NCBI GenBank assembly: GCA_910583845.1
Contig: CAJUAB010000020.1
Location: 1 to 33,191 of the forward strand
Reading direction: 5' to 3'
Origin: an uncultured Acetatifactor sp.
GTDB lineage: Bacteria; Bacillota; Clostridia; Lachnospirales; Lachnospiraceae
Length of the DNA stretch: 33,191 nucleotides
The notes below the pieces were generated by a model, which saw only the letters and a program-made list of their open reading frames with translations, ran no database searches and was not told the origin of the DNA. The position numbers and the translations under genes are program-made. This document shows positions 27,863 to 33,191 of the stretch, in pieces. Within the stretch, counting starts at the first letter, position 1. Each line of letters begins with the position of its first letter.

Positions 27863-29430
27863 TAAAATTTACTAATAAAATCAGCATCTTCATATGGGCG
27901 TTCATTTATACAGGACAGTCAATTTTTTTAGGGTTAATCATCGTCTTATCGATCGCAAGTCCCCAAAACAATCTTTTCCCATGGCAGATGGCTGTGGGAA
28001 CTGTTATTGGCACTATTCTTTTGCTTTGCTCGTTTTATCTTTGGGACAGGTGCTGGGAACAGCGCTCTTTTTCGAATTCTTCCGGATCTGGAAAAAAACA
28101 CCCTGCGAGAAACACCCCCCTTTACGGGGCGCTGCTCATTCTGTTTGGTGTGTCGCTCTATATAGTGAGCTGTATTGGCCGCAACTCCCCCTATTCTCTG
28201 GACGATTATGTGCAGATCTGGAACGGGGCGTCCGAGCTGGTTGAGGGACGGGAACTGACGTCCGTATTTTATTTTCAAACCTACGCCAATAATATCAAGC
28301 CCATGCTCTTTCTGAGCGTCCTCTTCCGTATGGCGGATTTTTTACATTGTCAGGACCCCTTCTACTTTGTCCTGCTCTGGAGCATAGGCCAGGTGCTGGC
28401 GGCGGTATGGAGCGTTTGCTTTTTGGCCGGTAATTCAAAAGAGGAAAGAGAACGATACCGCATCCCCATTCTGTTTCTGTTCGTATGCACACTGCCCATA
28501 TGGGCCAATGTACAGGCTTTTTATACGGACAGCATGAGTTTCATGATGGGAATCGTCACTCTGGCATTGCTCAAGGCGGGGCTGGAAACGCCCCGCAAGG
28601 GACACGCGGTTCTTATGTCAGCGCTGGCAGGGGTATCGGTCGGTATTGGACTATCCGTAAAAGTTACCGTGTTGATTCCGCTGATCGCGGGTTTGATCGT
28701 ATTTTGTTTCTGCCGCATACCTATACAAAAATGGAGATATCTTGGCATATTTATCCTTTTCTCCATTGGGTCCTGGGGATTGACCGATCTGTGGGCCGGG
28801 AGTTTTGATATCTGGAACGCCGCGAAGGAAACCTGCAATCCCACCATAAACTGGATCGCCCTGGGACTGAAAGGGAACGGCAGCTGGAACGATAACTGGG
28901 ACTATGTCACCTACACCATCTCCCTCCCTTCAAAAGCGGAAAAAACGGAATATGCCCTGCAATATATTCGGCAGAACTACAGGGAATTCTGGAATATATC
29001 TCACCTGGTTCAAAAATTACGGTTTAACTTTGCCAGTGGAAATTTCGGTGCCGCCAACTATACTTACTATGCGATAAACGAACACAATCTGCTGTATGAA
29101 AGTTTCTCTCCATGGGGAAAATATTATTGGAGGGTTTCACAACTGTGCTTTTGCTATATCTTTTCCATCTACACCGTCTATCTGCTGGGCGCCGTGGCGA
29201 CTTTGCGACTCCTGCTCCAAAAGAGGGAAGTGCCTGCGGCCAAGGTCGTCGCCGACCTGTCATTGTTTGGCATAGCCTTATTTCTGATGGTCTGGGAGGC
29301 CAATAACCGGCAGCTCTACAATCAGATACCGGTCATCATTCTGGGGGCAGTTCTGAATGTTCGCCTGTTGGTCTCTCTTAGGCGTCCTCTTTTTTCCGGA
29401 CATAAAGGCAGCGCAAAACAGCCCCTGTAA
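27859..29430 (+). CDS. polytopic membrane protein, probable GT-C-type glycosyltransferase
   Basis: A 523-residue protein with about ten to twelve membrane segments. After the second segment an outer acidic motif, SPYSLDDYVQIWNG, and then YFQTYANNIKPMLF resemble the first-loop Asp motif of GT-C enzymes (PMT/ArnT-like), which move sugars from polyprenyl phosphates onto surface molecules. The family assignment is by layout, not search. The start is ATG 27859, with weak GGGA upstream; the ATGA overlap with the 48-codon ORF suggests coupling. A TTG at 27790 is an alternative. The gene lies behind a recombinase and an inverted-repeat promoter, a context seen for phase-variable surface genes. No terminator was seen after it. 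Confidence 0.82.
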   Translation: MIKFTNKISIFIWAFIYTGQSIFLGLIIVLSIASPQNNLFPWQMAVGTVIGTILLLCSFYLWDRCWEQRSFSNSSGSGKKHPARNTPLYGALLILFGVSLYIVSCIGRNSPYSLDDYVQIWNGASELVEGRELTSVFYFQTYANNIKPMLFLSVLFRMADFLHCQDPFYFVLLWSIGQVLAAVWSVCFLAGNSKEERERYRIPILFLFVCTLPIWANVQAFYTDSMSFMMGIVTLALLKAGLETPRKGHAVLMSALAGVSVGIGLSVKVTVLIPLIAGLIVFCFCRIPIQKWRYLGIFILFSIGSWGLTDLWAGSFDIWNAAKETCNPTINWIALGLKGNGSWNDNWDYVTYTISLPSKAEKTEYALQYIRQNYREFWNISHLVQKLRFNFASGNFGAANYTYYAINEHNLLYESFSPWGKYYWRVSQLCFCYIFSIYTVYLLGAVATLRLLLQKREVPAAKVVADLSLFGIALFLMVWEANNRQLYNQIPVIILGAVLNVRLLVSLRRPLFSGHKGSAKQPL

Positions 29431-29448
29431 AACAGGAAAAATGCACCC

Positions 29449-29476
29449 TTGACAGCATAAAAATACATGCTATAAT
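29449..29476 (+). promoter_or_regulatory. promoter of the T-box/valS unit
   Basis: A perfect TTGACA (29449-29454) and perfect TATAAT (29471-29476) with a 16-bp spacer. It starts the T-box leader near 29483. Confidence 0.85.
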
Positions 29477-29482
29477 AATTTT

Positions 29483-29828
29483 ATCACAAATACAGACAAA
29501 AAGGCATCGACGAGGAGTAGTACATGCGACACCGGATGGACAGAGAGAAAGTGGCTGGTGAGAACTTTCGTGAAGGGCGTATGGAAGTGACCTTTGAGCT
29601 TTGGGCCGAACGGAATATGCTTAGTAGGTTCCAACGGAGATCCCACCGTTATCAGGGGAAACAATATCGGAAATTCGCCGCAGTCGTCCCGCTCTCCAGG
29701 CCGGAATCAGGCTCCTGAGACGGGGAAGTGGATTTTCCCGTATTGTCATGAGTGCAGAAGTATTTCTGAATTTAGGTGGTACCACGGACATGTTGTTCGC
29801 CCTGAGCTTTGGCTCGGGGCGTTTTTTT
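29483..29828 (+). promoter_or_regulatory. T-box riboswitch, valine (GUG specifier)
   Basis: The leader senses uncharged tRNA-Val and controls valS. Stem I runs from AAGGC (29501-29505), paired with GCUUU (29598-29602), through helix CAUGCG/CGUAUG (29523-29528 with 29578-29583). The bases after that helix are GAA-GUG-ACCUUUGAGC. These line up with the specifier region of the B. subtilis glyQS T-box (GAAA-GGC-AUUCUUGAGC), making GUG (29587-29589) the specifier codon. The T-box sequence AGGTGGTACCACGG is at 29774-29787; its UGGU (29777-29780) pairs with the ACCA end of tRNA-Val. A terminator follows. Confidence 0.92.
29798..29828 (+). terminator. T-box terminator
   Basis: CGCCCTGAGC (29798-29807) pairs with GCTCGGGGCG (29812-29821), 10 bp including one G-U, followed by seven T (29822-29828). 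It competes with the antiterminator that forms when uncharged tRNA-Val binds. Confidence 0.93.
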
Positions 29829-29853
29829 GTCTGTTTTGTAAAATACTAATCCG

Positions 29854-29976
29854 CGGGCAGATGCGGGACTCTAATCAGCATCTGCCCGGAAAGCGCCCAG
29901 AGAATTTCTGGTCGTTTCAACGGCCAGAAATTACTCTGCCAGTTACGGTGCTTTCCGGGCAGATGCGGGACTCTAA
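29854..29976 (+). repeat. A-B-A' palindromic element between T-box terminator and valS
   Basis: A 21-nt sequence at 29854-29874 is repeated exactly at 29956-29976. Between them lies GCATCTGCCCGGAAAGC (29878-29894), the exact complement of 29950-29966. Its first ten bases also pair with the first copy. Inside, CAGAG plus AATTTCTGG (29898-29911) pairs with CCAGAAATT plus CTCTG (29924-29938). The whole can fold as one hairpin of about 31 bp, or as a shorter hairpin leaving the second copy free. The second copy ends two bases before the valS ribosome binding site. Confidence 0.88.
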
Positions 29977-29992
29977 ATAAGGAGGTATCCAT

Positions 29993-32401
29993 ATGGATCA
30001 GAAGTATGATTTTCACAAAACAGAAAAAGAACTGGAAGAGCTGTGGGCACAGCAGGGCGTCTACAGGTACCGGCACGGGAAGCGGGGACCTGTATTCTCC
30101 ATCGACACTCCGCCCCCAACCGTCAGCGGGAAACTGCATATCGGTCATGTCTTTTCCTACACCCAGGCGGAAATGATCGCCAGATTCAAGCGAATGCAGG
30201 GCTATGACGTGTTCTATCCCTTTGGCTTTGACGATAACGGCCTGCCCACGGAACGCCTGGTGGAGCGGGACGAGAAAATACGGGCGCATATGGTGCCCCG
30301 AAGTGTATTCCGGGAGAAATGCCTGACTACCGTAGCGCGCTATGAGGAAGAATTCCGCAGACTGTGGCAGCGGCTGGGTTTCAGTGTGGACTGGAGCCTG
30401 CAATACCAGACCGTATCGGATTCCTCCCGGAAGATCTCTCAGAAATCCTTTATCGAGCTGGCCAAGAGCCATAAGGCCTACATGAAAGAATCCCCTGTGC
30501 TGTGGTGTACGGAGTGCCGCACCTCCATCGCCCAGGCGGAGCTGGAGACAAGGGAATGTGAGACCGCTTTCAACTATCTGTCCTTCGAAACGCCCCTCGG
30601 AGGGCTCCCCGTAGCCACCACCAGGCCGGAATTGCTGGCAGGCTGCGTGTGCGTATTTGTCCATCCCGGGGATGCCAGGTATCAGCGCTATATCGGGCAG
30701 CAGGCCCGGGTTCCCCTGTACGATATCCAGATCCCCGTACTCGCGGAAGAGACGGTGGACACGGACAAGGGCACCGGAGCGGTCATGTGCGCCACCTTCG
30801 GAGACTCCGCCGACATGGAGTGGTGTCAGAAACACCGTCTGCCCTACCGGAAAATCATCCTGCCGGACGGCAGAATCCGGGAGGATATCGCTTTCATCGG
30901 GGGCATGAAGGTCCGGGAAGCCAGGGCTCACATCATCGGTCTTTTGCAGGAAAAAGGACTTCTGCAAAAGCAGGAGACCCTCCGTCATATGGTAGCCATT
31001 CACGAGCGGTGCGGTAAAGATGTGGAGTTTATTCCCTCCAGGCAGTGGTATATTGATGTGCTGTCCGAAAAGGAGCGCTTCCTGCAAGCCGCCGATGAAA
31101 TCCGCTGGCATCCGGAACATATGAAAAACCGCTACCGGATATGGGTGGAAAACCTGAAATGGGACTGGTGTATCTCCCGGCAGCGGTATTTTGGAGTTCC
31201 CTTTCCGGTTTGGTACTGCAAAGACTGTCAGCAGCCCGTCTTCGCGGAAGAATCCCAATTGCCCGTTAATCCCATGGAAAGCCGTCCCCTGCGGCCCTGC
31301 AGCTGCGGATGCGACAGCTTTGTGCCGGAGGAGGCGGTTCTGGACACCTGGGCCACTTCCTCCGTGACCCCTCTGATCAACCGGGAACTCGCAGGCTCTC
31401 AGGACAGCGCCGGTTCTCCGGAGCTCCTGCCCATGAGCATGCGTTCCCAAGCCCATGAGATCATCCGCACCTGGGCGTTTTACACCATCGTAAAAAGCCT
31501 GTACCACACAGGGCAGATCCCCTGGCGGGACATTATGATCAGCGGCTATGTGCTGGCAAAGCCCGGCGAAAAGATCAGCAAATCCAAAAGCAATGGCGGC
31601 GCGTCTCCCATGGAGCTGATCGAAACGCACTCCGCCGATGCCATCCGCTATTGGGCGGCAAACAGTCGGCTGGGCACAGACACTTTCTTCAGCGCGGAGG
31701 AGCTGAAAATATCCCGGCGCTTCCTCCAGAAGCTGTACAATTCCGCCAGATTCGTGCTTCTGCAACTGGAAGATTACTCAAAACCCGCGCAATACGATGA
31801 ATCCGGACTGCTGCCGGTGGACAGATGGATTCTGCAGCGGGTAAGCGAAACCACTCTCAGGGCCACACAGCTGCTGGAGGACTATGAAATCGGTCAGGCC
31901 AGGCATGAGATTGATAATCTGTTCTGGAGAGATTTCTGTGATTATTATATCGAGATTGTGAAGGAACGGCTGTACCAGCCACAAAAGCATGGCGCGGCCT
32001 CCAGATATTCCGGACAAACGGCCGTGTATTATGGCTTTCTGGGAATTTTGAAGCTGTACGCCATCTATACCCCCTATATGACCGAATATCTTTACCAGAG
32101 CTTTTACCGGCAATATGAAAATACGGTATCCCTGCACCTGACGCTGTGGACCGCCGGCCCCATCCAGGAGGACTGCCTTGCGTTCGGCGCGCATCTGGAG
32201 AGCGTCATCGCCCGGGTGCGGAAGGAAAAATCCGAAAAGCAGATGTCCATGAAAGATTCCATCCCGGAACTGATCATCTCCTGCCCGGAAAATCTCCGGA
32301 CATTTTACACACAGTCTCTGGGGGATCTGGCGGCCTGTACCAGGGCGGAAAAAATTGTGCTTCAAGTTCAGGAAACTCCAGAAGCGATTTCGGAGGCGTA
32401 A
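29993..32401 (+). CDS. valS: valine--tRNA ligase, archaeal-type short form
   Basis: A class I synthetase that charges tRNA-Val. The 802-residue product has the HIGH motif in TPPPTVSGKLHIGHVFSYT (HIGH at residues 49-52), the editing domain (ATTRPELL and GTGAVMCATFGD), a Cys-rich block with CSCGCDSF, and KISKS at 527-531 in place of KMSKS. The TPPPTVSGxLHIGH wording and the short length match what I know as the archaeal/Rickettsia-type ValRS. The usual Firmicutes enzyme is about 880 residues, has PPPNVTG-type wording and a C-terminal coiled arm. AAGGAGG is seven bases from the ATG. It is controlled by the Val T-box and probably supplements or replaces a bacterial-type ValRS elsewhere. Confidence 0.95.
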   Translation: MDQKYDFHKTEKELEELWAQQGVYRYRHGKRGPVFSIDTPPPTVSGKLHIGHVFSYTQAEMIARFKRMQGYDVFYPFGFDDNGLPTERLVERDEKIRAHMVPRSVFREKCLTTVARYEEEFRRLWQRLGFSVDWSLQYQTVSDSSRKISQKSFIELAKSHKAYMKESPVLWCTECRTSIAQAELETRECETAFNYLSFETPLGGLPVATTRPELLAGCVCVFVHPGDARYQRYIGQQARVPLYDIQIPVLAEETVDTDKGTGAVMCATFGDSADMEWCQKHRLPYRKIILPDGRIREDIAFIGGMKVREARAHIIGLLQEKGLLQKQETLRHMVAIHERCGKDVEFIPSRQWYIDVLSEKERFLQAADEIRWHPEHMKNRYRIWVENLKWDWCISRQRYFGVPFPVWYCKDCQQPVFAEESQLPVNPMESRPLRPCSCGCDSFVPEEAVLDTWATSSVTPLINRELAGSQDSAGSPELLPMSMRSQAHEIIRTWAFYTIVKSLYHTGQIPWRDIMISGYVLAKPGEKISKSKSNGGASPMELIETHSADAIRYWAANSRLGTDTFFSAEELKISRRFLQKLYNSARFVLLQLEDYSKPAQYDESGLLPVDRWILQRVSETTLRATQLLEDYEIGQARHEIDNLFWRDFCDYYIEIVKERLYQPQKHGAASRYSGQTAVYYGFLGILKLYAIYTPYMTEYLYQSFYRQYENTVSLHLTLWTAGPIQEDCLAFGAHLESVIARVRKEKSEKQMSMKDSIPELIISCPENLRTFYTQSLGDLAACTRAEKIVLQVQETPEAISEA

Positions 32402-32573
32402 CAGACACAATTTGCGGGAGATTTGGTCCGGATGATGCCGCGCAGCGAGCTATGGTCCCTGCATTTGGAGAAAAAACGACACAAATGCGGGGACTGAGTT
32501 TCACATGGGTGATGGCAGGGGCGATATTGCGTACGCACTCCAGGGAAGACAATTTCCCGATATGTCTGGAAGT
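32402..32573. other. region between valS and the repeat array
   Basis: No supported gene. An 11-bp stem with one G-T pair (32457-32467 with 32482-32492) has an A-rich loop but no T-run, so termination of valS here is doubtful. Confidence 0.5.
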
Positions 32574-33191
32574 CCTATATACCTGTGCGCACTGAATGTA
32601 CCATTTTATCCGGCCAGGCTTGCGAATCTTGATTCCTCCAGGGCTGGCCCCTCACACATCGGCAGCATCCGATGGCAATTCCTCCAGGGACGGCCCCTCC
32701 CACATCGGCAGCATCCGATGGCAATTCCTCCAGGGCTGGCACCTCACACATCGGCAACATCCGATGACAATTCCTCCAGGGCAGGCCCCGCACACATCGG
32801 CAACATCCGATGACAATTCCTCCAGGGTAGGCCCCTCCCACATCGGCAGCATCCGATGGCAATTTCTCCAGGGACAGCCCCACGCAGATCGGCAGCATCC
32901 AATGACAATTTCTCCAGGAACAGCCCCGCACACATCGGCAACATCCAATGACAATTCCTATATACCTGTGCGCACTGAATGTACCATTTTATCCAGCCAG
33001 GCTTGCGAATCCTGATTCCTCCAAGGCAGGCCCCTCCCATATCGGCAGCATCCGATGGCAATTCCTCCAGGGCTGGCCCCTCCCACATCGGCAGCATCCA
33101 ATGACAATTCCTCCAGGGCTGGCCCCGCTCACATCAGCAGCATCCAATGACAATTCCTCCAGGGCTGGCCCCGCTCACATCAGCAGCATCC
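32574..33191. repeat. 46-bp tandem repeat array with 383-bp higher-order period, running off the edge
   Basis: The word CATCC recurs at exact 46-bp steps: 32666, 32712, 32758, 32804, 32850, 32896 and 32942, then 33049, 33095, 33141 and 33187. Each unit has a near-constant TTCCTCCAGGG and, in several, a CATCGG-cagcat-CCGATG hairpin. The two blocks are each preceded by the same ~60-bp segment starting at 32574 and 32957, giving a 383-bp larger repeat. Both strands lack stops in several frames, but 46 is not a multiple of three, so this is not an ordinary protein repeat. There are no unique spacers. Confidence 0.93.

Noticed and set aside
32432..32497. 21-codon frame after valS
   Set aside because: Too short, and no well-placed ribosome binding site or family match.
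32574..33191. CRISPR array
   Set aside because: The 46-bp units are contiguous and every part is conserved between units; there are no unique spacers and no cas genes.

Overview
This window looks like chromosomal DNA of a Gram-positive Clostridia bacterium, most likely Lachnospiraceae. That is inferred from the gene order, strong AGGAGG-type ribosome binding sites, sigma-A promoters with 16-17 bp spacers, a T-box riboswitch, acidic tails on RpoB and RpoC, and a GspF/DUF4860/pseudopilin-type operon. No database search was run.

The minus strand carries the core transcription-translation supercluster. In transcription order it is asnA, rpmG, secE, nusG, rplK, rplA, [a polytopic membrane protein], rplJ, rplL, rpoB, rpoC, [inserted block], rfbD, rpsL, rpsG, fusA, tuf. 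Clear promoters precede rpmG, rplJ, rpoB, rpsL and tuf. A leader attenuator lies before rplJ, a hairpin lies between rplL and rpoB, and intrinsic terminators follow rplA and tuf.

The order rpoC-rpsL-rpsG-fusA-tuf, common in Firmicutes, is interrupted by about 6.4 kb. This block holds rfbD (minus) and a plus-strand operon. The operon encodes an ECF-like sigma factor, a lipoprotein with 12-residue repeats and a transglutaminase-like Cys-His-Asp triad, a GspF/PilC inner-membrane platform protein, and four small single-TM proteins resembling pseudopilins or minor pilus components. No GspE/PilB ATPase, prepilin peptidase or anti-sigma factor is in the window. A second interruption, a 629-residue membrane protein between rplA and rplJ, ends inside a 68-bp tandem repeat.

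From 27.0 kb to the end, the plus strand is accessory in character. It holds a serine recombinase, a promoter framed by a perfect 15-bp inverted repeat, an unlisted 48-codon ORF coupled by an ATGA overlap to a GT-C-like membrane protein, and then a T-box (specifier GUG) with its terminator. Next come an unusual A-B-A' palindromic element and an archaeal-type valyl-tRNA synthetase. The last 0.6 kb is a 46-bp tandem repeat with a 383-bp higher-order period that runs off the edge.

The most interesting places are the recombinase/inverted-repeat/promoter junction, the mutually exclusive hairpins between the T-box and valS, the pseudopilin/sigma/transglutaminase operon inside the ribosomal cluster, and the 46-bp repeat array.
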